A stretch of DNA of 64,000 nucleotides, from contig JAPDOI010000186.1 in assembly GCA_029168955.1 (NCBI GenBank), positions 62,001 through 126,000 on the forward strand, read 5' to 3'. This document shows, in pieces, positions 12,321 to 23,503 of the stretch. How positions within the stretch are numbered: position 1 is the first letter of the stretch; each line of letters opens with the position of its first letter. Source of the stretch: Aplectana chamaeleonis (taxonomy: Eukaryota > Nematoda > Chromadorea > Rhabditida > Cosmocercidae). The notes beneath the pieces were generated by a model, which saw only the letters and a program-made list of their open reading frames with translations, did not search any database and was not told the DNA's origin. The position numbers and the translations under genes were made by a program.

Positions 12321-12691
12321 TTACACCACTTTTTCTAACGGACATTTTTTCTATTTATGACTCTACATTAGCTGCTTTGCTTTACTCTACTTCACTACTG
12401 GGTATGTTTTACCTAACCGATGAGCTACGGCCCCTAAGAGTGATGTTTATGGCACTGAAACATCCCCAAAAATCATTTTTTCGCTATTTGGACAGGAGCA
12501 GTTTTGACGAGTATTCAAATCTCTAGCAAAGTGGGCGGGTCTACCCTGAATTCAGCGGCACCATTGTTAAGGAGTTGTCGCAAAGGTTTGCCGAGAATGG
12601 AGTGGATTCGCAACAACGCACGCATTTTGTACAACGGGTTGCTTAAACCTGACCGGCACACGTGTCCGTGCGCGTATACACTGGCAGGCGG

Positions 12692-12843
12692 GTAACATCG
12701 GCATGGATCCTGAAGAGACTTTGCGTTCCCTATTGGAGGTTCGCGCAAGCTCGGGGCACCTATATAATAGTATATGGCACCGAGTTTGCGCCAATCATCG
12801 ACAGTGAACGCAAAGTCTTTTACGGATCTTTGCCGACGTTACA
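12692..12843. mobile_element. Fold-back MITE, GGATCC-family copy 1
   Basis: The arms read GTAACATCGGCATGGATCC … GACTTTGCGTTCCC and the near reverse complement. The centre has GGCACC and GTATATGGCACCGAG. The same structure with the same inner words is at 52432-52586. Confidence 0.7.
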
Positions 12844-12988
12844 TGCGTTCTCGCAAATGCGCCTGAGTGTGAGTTTGGTGCGCGCATGCGGGTTAGTGTG
12901 CATCGATACGGCCCCGCTCGCACCTTACGATACGCGTGACCGCAACCGTGCATATCAGTCATACCGATTTTTTGCAGACATGGACACG

Positions 12989-13334
<346 letters not shown>

Positions 13335-14080
13335 GAGCATATCTGCTGATAATGATATACAGACAAAAAAGACACGCTTGCTCTAGAAGGAGTGCAGAAT
13401 GCAGAGTTCTTTGCGAATAACCTAGATTTTTCATTTTTCATGTTCATCAAGCTCAATTCGCAAAACTCAAATTTAAGTATCTCGAGACATGTGCAACGTT
13501 TGAACTTATCCACTATAAGAGTAGTCCTAAATCTGGAGCATACAACTATACCGTCGGATGTTTTTGTAAGAAAAGCGATGGTTGCAACAATGCTGATTAT
13601 TTCAAGGTTCGCATTTTTTCGTTTCGTTCAAATAGCTTATTCATCGATTGAAGAAGTTCGCGCAAGTGTGAGCAGTCTTCAGAAAACCAGAGTTCGCATC
13701 GTTTTCTCGATTCCCTACCCAAAGTGCTCTTCATCGGCTATCCCTACGAGTTCGGTAATTGGTATCAAACTTGCCTGAGAAGATGAGAGCTGTACTCCGA
13801 TTCTCTGGATAAACGGGTCAAAAGAAGGAGCTATCACACCGAGCAACGTCATGTCTAGCTACAGCCGTGCATTCTGTGGCGACTCTCTAACATCCTTCTC
13901 TCCCACCACATGTTACAGCACTCTGCTTCCGCATGACAAGTGTCCGTTCTAGGATGTGTGAAGCTTTCCACAATCACTTGCGCTATCAAAACATTTTGAT
14001 AACTTCCTTTCTCTCTGTTATCCTAGAAATCATTCATCGTGAAGACTTATCCTCTGTTTCATCATTTCATACTTCGAGAA
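13335..14080. other. No recognised feature
   Basis: Presumed intron of gene 1. An open frame at 13392-13778 has no splice support and an unremarkable composition. Confidence 0.35.
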
Positions 14081-14235
14081 CTGCGGCTAATGCCGCACAT
14101 CTACAGTAGTTAGGCACACCAGAGCATCGCGGTTTTTACCGCTCCGAAAGAAACGCACATAGGAAGTGCGGCAAGTGCCGCTCGCAGTTGAGAATAGCCT
14201 ATTTCGCGCCATTTTTAGTGGCATTTGCCGCCGTT
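14081..14235. repeat. GCGGCA/TGCCGC word cluster
   Basis: TGCGGC-TAATGCCGCAC, TGCGGCAAGTGCCGC and TGGCATTTGCCGCC alternate, so the region is self-complementary on a 10-20-bp scale. Confidence 0.5.
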
Positions 14236-14475
14236 TTAGAATTGCGGAAAGAATTGTTGAGAGGAATCTTGCTGCAATAGCGTCACCCTAGGAAAGTTGT
14301 CACCATATTTATCGTGACCTTGTGTCGAGTATTATATATCACGCGACTGAATATAAGCTGGCCCAAAGTGTAAGAAAAAAGTGAATGAGTAATCTAGGAG
14401 CACTTGAGCCTATGCGAAGCCAAACATCGGATTACCTACCTACAACTGCCCTTGTACGTGGGATGGACAACAGGG

Positions 14476-14545
14476 ATATGCGTAATTTCGGCTTACGACT
14501 TACGACATTTTGGACCGTAAATCGTAATTTCTCGTTATCAAAAAT
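14476..14545. repeat. TTACGACTTACG word cluster
   Basis: A second copy of the TACGAATT type (see 10091-10210), beginning with the same TGCGTAAT entry word. Confidence 0.5.
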
Positions 14546-15024
14546 ACATGCAATGGAAGTAAAATACGAAGCGTTTCCAGTTAACCTTCTCTACTCCCTT
14601 TTTATGTATACTAAAGGACTGTGCAGAACTACAGCGACCTGCGGCACGCCGTCGAGCGGGGGTTTGAGGTGGGGTCAAAGCCTGGAGCTGGACACCAAAA
14701 GCTCGCATAGTCGAAGCGACGGTGTTGTCAGCATCGAGTTCTACCATTGCGTACGTCCTCATTCATTCGACGTTACATTTTGCTCTCAATAGCTTTTATT
14801 GCTTTGATAAGCTTCAGGAGTTGAGAAACTGCATATCAGCAACTTCTAAATAAATTACGTTACCAGCAAGCCGTGAAAAATGCTTGAAGTTCATGTTTAA
14901 CCAAGTGATGATGTCGTGACATGGAGTTTTGACGATAAGCCCTTGACCCAGCTTCACTATCTCTAACACTTGAAGGCATTGTGCGCGCTGTAAACCCCTC
15001 ACCGTTTTTTTGTTTGAATGATTT

Positions 15025-15180
15025 TCTGGGCCCACATAAGAACGTAGGACGAGTTTGTACGCTTAAAAACGCCTTATACTGAAGATAAATGAGGTCGAAT
15101 GTGTCATATTCCGTCAGAAGAGGCCGGCCGTCCGTCAGTTATCCGGCACAATTTGCTGTCAGCCATCATATATCGTTGGT
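15025..15180 (+). repeat. Fragment shared with 55800-55930
   Basis: ATTCCGTCA(G/A)AAGAGGCCGGCC with similar flanks (AACGTA…, GAGGTCGAATG / GAGATCGAATG) is seen at both places. The sequence 14546-15024 holds nothing else I can support. Confidence 0.45.
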
Positions 15181-15206
15181 CTCTCACAGGGAGATAGCCG
15201 CATTCA

Positions 15207-15893
15207 GCAGTTTTTTTTGGGATGTTCCAGTGTCATAAACATTACTACTATTATGGGCCGTAACTCAGCGGTTCAGTAAAATAGACCCAGTAGTGAAGTG
15301 GAAAAAAGCAAAGCCGCTCATGGAGAGTGAGAAATAGAAAAAAATCGCCCGTTGGAAAAAGTGGTGTAAAAAAAGCGTTTTTTCCAAATGGGGTTTTTAA
15401 CCTTGGTTTTCACTTTTAGAAGGCTGCAGTCAAATGGAAGGTGTATCCGCTGAATGGCTATCGAAAACTGCATACAATAGCTGGATTTTTTCTAAATTGT
15501 TTTTTCTAGTGATTTCTCACCATATCGTTTTTTTTTCATAATGAGGTAGAACGTCACGGAAAAAAAAATTTATAGAAAAAATCCAGTGAATGTAGTTTTC
15601 GATAACTATTCTAGTAGATGCAACATATGTACATATGTTAGAGTGCCACCTTCTGAATGTGAAAACCAAGGCTGAAAAGTCCATTTGGAAAAAACGGTCT
15701 TTTCACACCACTTTTTTCAACGGGCAATTCTTCTTTTTTCTATCTCTACATGAGTTGCTTTGCTTTTTTCTACTTCATCACTCAGTCTGTTTCACCATAC
15801 CTCTGAGTCACGGCCCGTAAGAGTAACGTATGTGTATACAATAACTGGAACGCCTCCAAAAACCATTTTTTCGCTGTTTGGACAATGAACATA
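15207..15893. mobile_element. Long-inverted-repeat element (arms about 320 bp)
   Basis: Left and right halves are imperfect reverse complements over almost their whole length. They share GGGCCGTAACTCAG/CTGAGTCACGGCCC, AAAAAGCAAAG, CCCGTTG(G/A)AAAAAGTGG and CCTTGGTTTTCAC. The same type forms the interrupted element within 11540-12495, and a single left arm survives at 49783-49945. It has no transposase. Confidence 0.75.
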
Positions 15894-16037
15894 ATTATTT
15901 TCCAGGAGTGTGAGTAGCGTGCGGTTTTTAATAGTTGGGTTGTGATATTCGATTTTTGACTATATTCGGATTTTGAGCTATCCGAATATCCAACCTCTCG
16001 ACCATAGTCGGATATTGTACTTGTTCGTAACCTTTAA

Positions 16038-16669
16038 AGGCAGCATACACGCTCGCAAACATGGTCGAGATATCATCATAAATAGGCCTGCACGGCCCCT
16101 ACCATGTAGTGAACGACGTTTGAAGCGCTGAAAACCATCCAGGAGGACAGTATTTTACCATCCCTGTCACACACACCCGTATTTTCACACCCCTTCGAGT
16201 AACAGAATGAAAAGTTAAACTTGAGAAAACATGTGCTAATTGAGAGTGATAGCACTATCAAATGGGAGTGCACGAGAGAAACAGCTCGATTTACCTGGAT
16301 ATTACATGTTTGTGCACTGATGGAATCTTCCATTTTCAAGAGCCATCCGGAGTAGAGCGGCATTCTCGAAAGTGGATGAGAGTTTATGAGTGTTTAGGCA
16401 GGTAATAATGAAGTAAGTCGAGCTGTTTCTCTCGTGCACTCCCCTGTGATAGTGCTATCACTCTAGGTTGTCACATGTTTCCTCAAAATCAACTTTTCAT
16501 TCTGTTACTCAAAGGAGTGTGAAAATACGGGCGTGCGTGACAGGGTTGGTCAAATACTGTCATCCTGGATTGTTTACAGCGCTTCAAACGTCGTTCACGA
16601 CATGGTACGGGCCGTGCAGGCCTATTTATGATGATATCTCGACCATGTTTGCGAGCGTGTATGCTGCAT
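16038..16669. mobile_element. TTAA-flanked fold-back MITE with long arms
   Basis: The terminal sequence is AGGCAGCATACACGCTCGCA and its reverse complement at the right end; TTAA lies on both sides (16034-16037, 16670-16673). The arms are nearly 290 bp and very similar, including ATGGTCGAGATATCATCAT and GAGAAACAGCTCGA. Low divergence suggests a recent insertion. Confidence 0.85.
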
Positions 16670-16924
16670 TTAAATTAAGTTTTCGGAAGAAGTCCTCCTG
16701 GAGACAAGTGAGGGGGTCCAGGTGACACCCGCTTACAAAATTTGAGCCGAAGCGGTTCAAAAAGCTTAATAAAATTTCGTGGTGTGCGCCGTAGGCCGTG
16801 GGCCATCACGCTTTCCATTGGCTGCTAATGGAACCCAGGAGTAGCCACTGCCAATGATCGCACGCGATCAATTCGACAGGAAGGTGAGTTGTTATGAGGT
16901 AAGCGCCAAAATAAATGCGCGAGT

Positions 16925-17405
16925 CCCAATTGTGAGTGCGCCAGGCGGCGGGGAGGGTGTGTGGGACCGCACGGGAAGTGCGCCAAGCGCCGTGGAAAGT
17001 GTGTGGCACCCGACTGGAAGTGCGCCAAGCGCCGATGAGAGTATGTGGGATCCCAGTGAGTGTGCGCCAAGCGCTGGGTAAGGTGCGAGGGGCCCAACTG
17101 AGGGTGCGCCGAGCTCCGGGGAAAGTTCGTGGGATCAAAGTCGAAGTGTGCCAAGCGCAGTGGAAAATGTGTGGGACCCGGCTGGGTATGCGCTAAGGGC
17201 TAGGTAAAGTGCGAGGGGCCCAACTGAGGGTGCGCCAAACGCCGGGGAAAGTGTGTGGGACCAAACTGGAAGAGCGCCAAGCGCCGTGGAAAGTGCGTGT
17301 GACCCAACTGGGTGTGCGCCAAAGCTCGGCAAAGTGTGAGGGCTCCCACTGAGGGTGCGCCAAGTGCCAAGAAAAATGTGCGGGACCCAGCTGAGAGTGC
17401 GTCGT
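16925..17405 (-). repeat. 42-bp minisatellite relative, inverted
   Basis: Eleven or so monomers of about 42 bp (AAGTGCGCCAAGCGCCG, GGAAAGTGTGTGGGACCC). It is the reverse complement of the array at 6977-9200 but more diverged, and most monomers are distinct. The open frames with a 14-residue period on both strands are artefacts. Confidence 0.85.
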
Positions 17406-17636
17406 AAAAAGTACATATGGCTTCAAATGACGTCATCGGGACATCTCGTAGAGTAAGCAAGAGTCCGACACCAGTTGCTGATCTAACGTAAAATTGTGCG
17501 GGACACCCAGGAGAGTGAGCAGGAGTACGGGACCCATTGCTGGTATTACGGAAAATTGTGCAGGACACCCCAAAGATAAAGCAGAAGACCAGGACATGTT
17601 GCTTGTCAACTGGGACATTGAGAAGGACACGGCTTA

Positions 17637-17833
17637 AAACTATTTGGGAGGGGCACTCGAGAAAATGAACTGATTCATCCATGAAAATGAAAGTTAGGGC
17701 TGATATCATATGCCTGATAGCGGTATCATTCATTGTTTTCGTGGAGACTCCATGGAGATGCTTTGACTTCTGAAAGCGGTAGCATTCATTCTCCAACTGT
17801 ATCCTGAGTGCCCCCCCCCCCCCAAATAGTTTC
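17637..17833 (-). mobile_element. G-tract MITE, complete copy
   Basis: The ends AAACTATTTGGGAGGGGCAC and, inverted, GTGCC with a long C tract then CAAATAGTTT form the terminal repeats. Body words TGATATCA, GCGGTATCATTCATTG and CCATGGAGA are shared with 35519-35691. Partial relatives are at 32405-32830, 36236-36310, 38949-39075 and 63913-64000. The poly-C run varies between copies. Confidence 0.75.
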
Positions 17834-18248
17834 ATATTAAGGACACTCTGGAGAGTGAAGGCGAGTCCGAAACCCTTTCTCGTTTCCCGATCGCTCATCT
17901 TCAGCGCTCCTAATGCTTTTTCACCGGCCTACGAATCGTTTCTTACAGAAATCGTACGTGCTTAGGGAACAATAAAGAAGTCCTATAAGGAGAAGCCTCT
18001 GAACAGCGGAAACAAACCGTTGTGGTATTTAACGAGGAAGTACTTTTGGTTTCATAGAGGACTAAGTATGCGAGAGCCGATAAAATATATATGCATAAGT
18101 TCCCTGATGGTTCTCCTCAAAATAAAAGATTACGCCAAATGGTTTTTGGAAATCATTGAGCTCTTCCGCGTAAAATACCACAACGGTTTGTTTCCGCTGT
18201 TTATAAGCGACGACAAACAAGAGAGCTTTCAGAGTTATGATTAGCTTA
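17834..18248. other. No recognised feature
   Basis: Contains a 74-codon open frame (18020-18244) rich in hydrophobic and aromatic residues without splice or promoter support. Confidence 0.3.
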
Positions 18249-18505
18249 GCATCTACTCTGAGAGTTTTGGCCGAGATATAGCCGCGAAATAGCCTACCAG
18301 GCTCCGCAGCGGCTCCTGGTGGGCTATTTTTCGGCTATTTCGCGGCTATTTCTCGGTCATTTCTCGGCTATTTCGCGGCTAATGTTCGGCCGCAACCACG
18401 TTATCCTGGAAATACCCGCGAAATAATCATGAAATAGCTCACCAGGAGTCGCTGCGGAGCCTGGTGGGCTATTCCTCGGCTATTTCCCGGCCGCTTCACG
18501 CTTGG
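18249..18505. repeat. TATTTCGCGGC word cluster, left member of an inverted pair
   Basis: ACTCTGAGAGTTTTGGCCGAG leads into repeated GGCTATTT(C/T)(G/T)CGG words and two GCTCCGCAGCGGCTCCTGG hairpins. The cluster at 20545-20755 reads the same words on the opposite strand and ends with CTCGGCCATAACTCTCAGAG. The pair could be the ends of one 2.5-kb element. Confidence 0.55.
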
Positions 18506-18510
18506 AGTGT

Positions 18511-18874
18511 CACGTTTCACGCAAGTGAGAGGAGTTAGGGGTTCCGAGCTAAGCAGACGGTCAAAGTCAGGGGCGCGGTCGAATATGCCAAGTCGTCGAA
18601 GATCAGGTGGGCCGGGCACGTAATGCGTTTCGAGGGTAATCGTTTGGCCAGAGCCGTAATAGATTCGGTACCGCGGGACCTAAGGCGCATTACTGGCCGT
18701 CCTCCAACACCATGGTCGGATTTGTTCACCAACAGTCTTGACGAAAGGAGTGAGAGTCTTCGTGTTCCTAGAGCGAGTAAGATTTCTTGGCCAACTTTGG
18801 CGCGCGATAGACACGAATGGAGACGTTACTGGCGCCCGCTCGACACTGTGGATGATCGACGGGAGGACAGGTGA
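18511..18874 (+). mobile_element. RTE-type reverse transcriptase, 3' end fragment
   Basis: Translation gives KIRWAGHVMRFEGNRL, then SVPRDLRRITGRPPTPWSDL, then TLARDRHEWRRYWRPLD. This is the typical C-terminus of RTE-clade non-LTR retrotransposon proteins in nematodes, where the WAGHV and GRPP…W motifs are conserved. One frame change near 18560 and the lack of anything upstream show it is a dead 5'-truncated copy. It lies in the presumed intron of gene 1. Confidence 0.85.
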
Positions 18875-18899
18875 TATAGGTGACACCCGTTTGACGGAA

Positions 18900-19040
18900 T
18901 CACATACGATCATCCACATCTTCACAATAATGCGTTGATGACCCGAAAACTCTACCTACGTTTTCAGGCGGATCCAACCTATTATTCAAATCCAAAAGAA
19001 ACGGTGAGCGGTTTTCAGCGCGTACGATGCCTTTAACGCG
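18900..19040 (+). repeat. Right end of an AGGCATCG-type TTAA MITE
   Basis: CCTACGTTTTCAGGCGG … TTTTCAGCGCGTACGATGCC then TTTAA matches the right end at 46800-46820 and the segment at 56100-56185. No left end was recognised. Confidence 0.5.
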
Positions 19041-19099
19041 AGATCGGATACGATGACGCGTGTTCCTTGTGCTTGCTTTTGCTGAAGAGTACACAAGCC

Positions 19100-19460
19100 G
19101 TAGTGAAATGCATTCAGCACGCTGACGAAGTGGCGCGTGACACCAGAGGGTGTACAGAATGTATTCAGGACCTCCGTGGGAGTGTGCAGATGAGCGGAAT
19201 CCCGAGTGAGCGTGCAGATTGTGTACGGGATCACTGGGATTGTGCAGGGGTCATAGAATGTGCGCAGGACATTTCTGGGAGTGTGCAAGAAGTCAAGGAA
19301 TGTGTGAAGAGCATCGTAGAATGTGTGCAAGACTCCACTGGGAGTGTGCAGGAGGTCGAGCAATCCGTTCAAGACTTGAGTGGGAGTATGCAGGACGTCG
19401 GGGAAGGAATATTTGCAGGACTTCACAGGAGGCGCGCAGGACGTTGTGAAAAGCGTGTAG
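19100..19460 (+). repeat. 42-bp/21-bp minisatellite relative, + orientation
   Basis: Repeated GGGAGTGTGCAGGA units with 21-bp half-periods; in translation a 14-residue period such as ECVQDSTGSVQEVE. It faces the inverted array at 19480-19690, giving a potential large hairpin. Confidence 0.7.
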
Positions 19461-19479
19461 GACTTTACTGAGCAGTCCT

Positions 19480-19690
19480 GCTCACATCATGCGCAGTTCC
19501 ACTGTAGTCCGGCATACATCCTGTATACTCCCATCCGTGTCCTGCACACTCCTTGCACACTCCCACTTGGGTCCGGCACAGATCCTGCACACTCCCACTT
19601 GGGTCCGGCACAGATCCTGCACACTTCCACTGGGGTCCCGCGCACATTTTGCGCGATCTCATTGGGGTCCCGCACGCTTTCTACGGCGTC
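19480..19690 (-). repeat. 32-42-bp minisatellite relative, inverted
   Basis: CACTCCCACTTGGGTCCGG then CACAGATCCTG repeats with a 32-bp step, then a GGGGTCCCGC(A/G)CAC unit. It is complementary in style to 19100-19460 and similar in words to the 7-9.2 kb array. Confidence 0.65.
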
Positions 19691-19899
19691 CCTGATGTCC
19701 TCCTATCGAAACTGAAGATTGGTGAGCTCGCACAGACCTGAAGGCTTACTCGCGTACGGTTGATAGAAAATTCGCATTCGAAGGTGGTGGTTAACTCACG
19801 TCGAAAACCCATTTACTATCAACGCTGGCTCTGCGAAAAGTGAAGTCGAACCTCGTATTCGAGTTCAGCGCACGAAATAACCCCCTAGTAACTTGGAAA

Positions 19900-20040
19900 G
19901 GCGAAGTGTAAAAAAGGCTGATTTTGTGGATATTTCCGATTTCTTCCGCATTTTTAGGCTTTTTTCGGAAAACGGAAATCGGAAGGCCGAAAACCATCGA
20001 AAATCGGAATTCGGAAATCGGAATTCCGCTCATCCCTGCT
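19900..20040. repeat. CGGAAATCGGAATT word cluster
   Basis: Degenerate alternating AATCGGAATTCGGAAATCGG and TTTTTCGGAAAACGG words, partly palindromic. The sequence 20041-20544 has no recognised feature. Confidence 0.5.
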
Positions 20041-20544
20041 GGGAACTGAATGTGAAGCCATCAATATTGACAATAGCTTGAATCCTCACTATATGCATGT
20101 CGAATTCGACAGATAACTCCATGTTCCACTGAGAAGAAACATTCAGGTAGTCTGAGGAGACAATAAGAGAAATATGAGACGTGCATACTACACTATAAAA
20201 TACGCCAATATCCTGCTATCATCCGGGCTTATAAGCGTCCCATTGTGAAAAGATCCATGATGGTTCAAAACCCCATCAAATTGTGTATCGAAGAGTTATT
20301 TCGGGCGAGTCAATGCGTCGTATGTGACTATAAAGGGCCGTTCTGCAATGGTTGATCTTCGCCCGGTATGCCTACAAGGTTGCTCTCATGTAAGGGTATG
20401 CAGTAATAATGAGTGATCAAGAAACTCATTTTTACCCGTAGTTTTCTGGAGTAGGGCACGGCTCAACAGCATTAGGAACTTCGTCATCGCATAGACCGCA
20501 CATAAATCAACTAAGCTCAACCAAGTTCCAAGCAGACCACATAT

Positions 20545-20755
20545 TTGGCGGCTATTTCGCGGTTATTTCGCGGCGAGAATTATTTGGCGGCTATTTCGCG
20601 GCCAGCTTTATTTAGCGGCTATTTGGCGGCTGTTTCGCGATTATATCGCGGCCGGCGTTATTTGGTGGCTATTTCCCGGCTATTACGTGGCCAGCAGGCA
20701 TTTCGCGGTTATTTCGCGGCTATTCCTCGGCCATAACTCTCAGAGTATGCAATAG
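20545..20755. repeat. GGCTATTTCGCGG word cluster, right member of an inverted pair
   Basis: About 12 degenerate copies of GGCTATTTCGCGG separated by CCAGC-type spacers, ending CTCGGCCATAACTCTCAGAG. It is the inverted partner of 18249-18505. Confidence 0.55.
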
Positions 20756-20828
20756 GTGCGTTTATCATCCTGAGTCGTATTTTTGTTCGTGCTAGAACTT
20801 CAATCCAAATTTAGCGTTCTCATTTCAG

Positions 20829-21010
20829 CCGCTTTATGATAAATATGCGAAGTATAATGGAACGTCGACTGCTCTAGTCCTCAGGTCAACTGAGGACGAC
20901 TACATTCTACTCGTAAATAAGGAAGGGCATGACTCGCTCATGAAATGTCTAAAACAGAGCTTCACAAGTGAGGTAAATAATCGGGAAATCAAAAACGAGG
21001 ACTTCAAGTG
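20829..21010 (+). CDS. Gene 1, membrane-proximal ectodomain exon (phase 0-2)
   Basis: A CATTTCAG acceptor and GTGAGT donor enclose 60 codons plus two bases; only this frame is open. It reads PLYDKYAKYNGTSTALVLR, then DDYILLVNKEGHDSLMKCLK and NREIKNEDFK. There is one N-glycosylation sequon (NGT) and one Cys in KCLKQSF. The beta-strand-like pattern followed by a helix is reminiscent of the C-terminal part of lipocalins, but that is only an impression. The final TG is completed to Trp by the exon at 24690. It parallels the gene 2 exon at 44833 in phase and in the KC(L/F)xxS(F/I) motif. Confidence 0.75.
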
Positions 21011-22640
21011 GTGAGTTTCACGTTCTGACGTTATTTGTCTACAATCGGGAGGTAAATTTTTACATGCTTCCGATTCCGAAAAAACTGTCCCCTCCCGGTG
21101 GGATCGACCTGTGGCACTGGCGAAAAAGTCATTCAAGGCAGCCTGAAAGAATATTTGATGCAATATTCAACCAGAAACCGGGTTGTCTGTAATGAAAACT
21201 CTGCATCTTGTTGGTCATTGGTCACTCGTAGAGATGAAAAACCTCATTAATCGTTTGTCGCAGGTAGCTGAAAATCTAGACTCGAAGAATTAGTATGCGC
21301 TGTGAACCACTCACATTTTTTTGGTGTTTGAACCATTTGGTGGGTTCCCTAGATAGAGCTCGATGGACCATCAAAGCTTTATTGGTGTCGTCCTCGACGG
21401 CGTCTGCTCCGCTCACCTGATGGGCGGGGCTAACCGTAAAGAGGGTTGTGCGGCAGTCTGTCAGTTACTCTCTTCCAAGTTGCGCTATCAGAAGGTGCCT
21501 TCGCCTCTCTGACCGTGTTGTTACATAAACCTATTGAGCGACCGTTTTTCTCACCTTCCATATTTCGGGTCAAATGCCCAGTCCTCTGGCCCCCACGTAC
21601 AGTTTGAAACGCTTAGCAGGACAAAAGTCTCGTTGAACGAGGTCGGCCCACCGTCAAACATCTAGCACGGTCTGACACAAATAGAAGAAGCGTTAGAACA
21701 GGTGCATGCAATTGAGATTTCACATTTTTTTCTCGAAAAATCCTCACATTGAACTATGTGTACTTTTCATTCATTACAAAGTTCTGCTAGGAAACGGGAA
21801 AAAATTACCCACACGTTTACTTTGAAGGAAAAAATACTTACGACGCTTAAAAAAATCTTTCGGCGTGTTGCGCCTTACATGCCAGAGTTCAGATAAAGGG
21901 TGGAAGATGAATGACGCGAGAATTTCTTTTCTGAAAGATGAGATTTTCGCGAGGCCTTCTCTATCTATTATCCTATGATTTCGATCGCGCGCGGCGATCT
22001 ACCGTCGCAGTTCCGTTCATGCGTTAGACTAAATTGAATGCGAGGACCCTAACATCGTTCGAAAGAGTACCTGACGAAATCCGACTTCGTATTTGGAGAT
22101 AGCGTGCTAGAACCCAGGGTCAGGCGAGCGTTGTCCAGCTGGGAAACTAGGGGGGGACGTAGAAATTTTCAAAATTTAGAGCTTCGGAGAGGAGGACGTA
22201 AAAATTTTGGGACGAAATTTTAAAAAATCGGGGATGTTTTCAATGCATGAAAAACCTATGACAGAAAGTATTGACGAACAAACTCACTACAAGTGAGACA
22301 GCTTTAGTTAATAAAGAAGCTACAGGGGTTACCTCTCATGCCTATCTGTTTCTCGATTTCTACCACTCTGTGTTATGCAGAACAGCATCTCAGTTCCTTT
22401 TGCTATGAGGGCTGACTGCAGGAAAGTGAACACAGGTTACATGGTATACCTGCTAGTAATAAAAATCTCAGAATCCTTCAGAAAACGTACATTACTCTGC
22501 CTGCCTATTCGAGAATTGATATCTCAGCAAAAGAGACTTGATGCTCATGTACAAGGCATGAGGTCGTAATTTTCCGCGATAAATTCACTGTTTGGGTGAA
22601 CTAGGGATAGGTGAAAACGGGGCGAACTTGCAGTGAGAAA
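21011..22640. other. Gene 1 intron, no recognised element
   Basis: Intron sequence. A possible acceptor GACTGCAG at 22414-22421 opens a short frame (KVNTGYM) with weak donor GTATAC; I do not support it as an exon. Confidence 0.35.
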
Positions 22641-22739
22641 AGGTTCAATTTACCGCGAAAATGAGGTAAATTTGCCTCGAACAAGGGGCGAGTTCACCTT
22701 GAAAATTACACGAAGTTTGGAGGTCTCCGCCTTGTCCGC

Positions 22740-23010
22740 AAATGGGCGTAATATTCACCGAGGTCTGCGGTGAGGAGCCCCCTTTGCGGACCGCTGCGTA
22801 ACCTGCCCCCCCCCCCCCAGCCGTGAGGATGCGCACTGTATCCTACCAGCAGCCAAAATTATGCTGTCCTCCGGGAAGTGACCCGAATTCACCTTCCAGG
22901 GCCGGCATCAAAATGACGAATGAGGAGTCTAGTGAGACGAGGCGGCTTTTACACCGGCTGTGCTCATGGTAAACACATTGAGACGTGATCATTCGTTTTA
23001 TTATGTTTTC
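22740..23010 (+). repeat. TATA-bearing interspersed repeat, copy 1
   Basis: The poly-C tract, CAGCCGTGAGGAT, TCCGGGAAGTGACC, TTCACCTTCCAGGGCCGG, then ATGACGAATGAGGA and GGCTTTTACACCGG are shared with 36640-36840 (same strand) and 28590-28745 (opposite strand). In the other two copies the last word is a TATAAAAGG box when read from the opposite strand; here it is degraded. Confidence 0.6.
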
Positions 23011-23044
23011 ACTGAGATGCTTTCACTTGTTTAGAAATTTTTAA

Positions 23045-23324
23045 AGCCCCTTTCACAGTTGCCGGACGACGCCGTTCGGCACGTTGAAAAGGAGCCGCAG
23101 TGTGAGGGAGCTGCGGTGAACAACCGTCGGTTCGGCTCTTCACTGCAAAATGTAGGGCGGAAACAGCACGTTCTAACCCGATATAACTTGATCCGACGTC
23201 GTGCCAATGATTTCACCGCATTGCGACGTCGGTCGGCCGATACCGCAGTGCGGGCCTCACCGACGCCGCAGTCCTATCTTACGACGTACCGGTCGGCGTC
23301 GTCCGGCAGACTGTAAAAGGCACT
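23045..23324. mobile_element. 280-bp PIF/Harbinger-like MITE
   Basis: The terminal repeats are AGCCCCTTTCACAGTTGCCG and, inverted, CGGCAGACTGTAAAAGGCACT. TAA duplications are at 23042-23044 and 23325-23327. Relatives are at 12170-12320 and 1626-1669. The 3-bp TWA duplication is characteristic of PIF/Harbinger. Confidence 0.8.
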
Positions 23325-23503
23325 TAAGATGCCAGCACTGGCGGCAATTGCACCCTTTGCGCTGGTTGATATCCAGCCGCTCAACAACTGACATGCATTA
23401 ACATGTTAGCAATGGCGGTTTTTTTTCACTTTTTGCGCTCTTTGTTATCCGACCGCTCAGCAAAATCACCCTTTGCGCGAATGAGCTTTGATGACGGCGC
23501 TAA
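23325..23503. repeat. Two degenerate units between MITEs
   Basis: Words CACTGGCGG…CACCCTTTGCGC and CAATGGCGG…CACTTTTTGCGC, then CACCCTTTGCGCG, suggest a decayed tandem duplication squeezed between two MITEs. Confidence 0.4.

Larger units (their letters stand above)
11395..12641. mobile_element. Outer fold-back element holding nested insertions
   Basis: Arms 11395-11544 and 12498-12641 are reverse complements with scattered changes. Shared blocks include CAACCCGTTG, TCGTGGCAAAGCTTTGCGAC and GGCGG(A/G)TCTAC. Between them lies a shortened long-inverted-repeat element of the 15207-15893 type, itself interrupted by two smaller elements (11603-11928 and 12170-12320). The outer element carries no coding frame. 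Confidence 0.7.

Noticed and set aside
18020..18244. 74-codon open frame
   Set aside because: No splice or promoter support and no recognisable motif.
22422..22445. Short exon continuing gene 1 after TG
   Set aside because: Would join in frame but the donor GTATAC is poor and the exon at 24690 continues the frame directly into a transmembrane helix.
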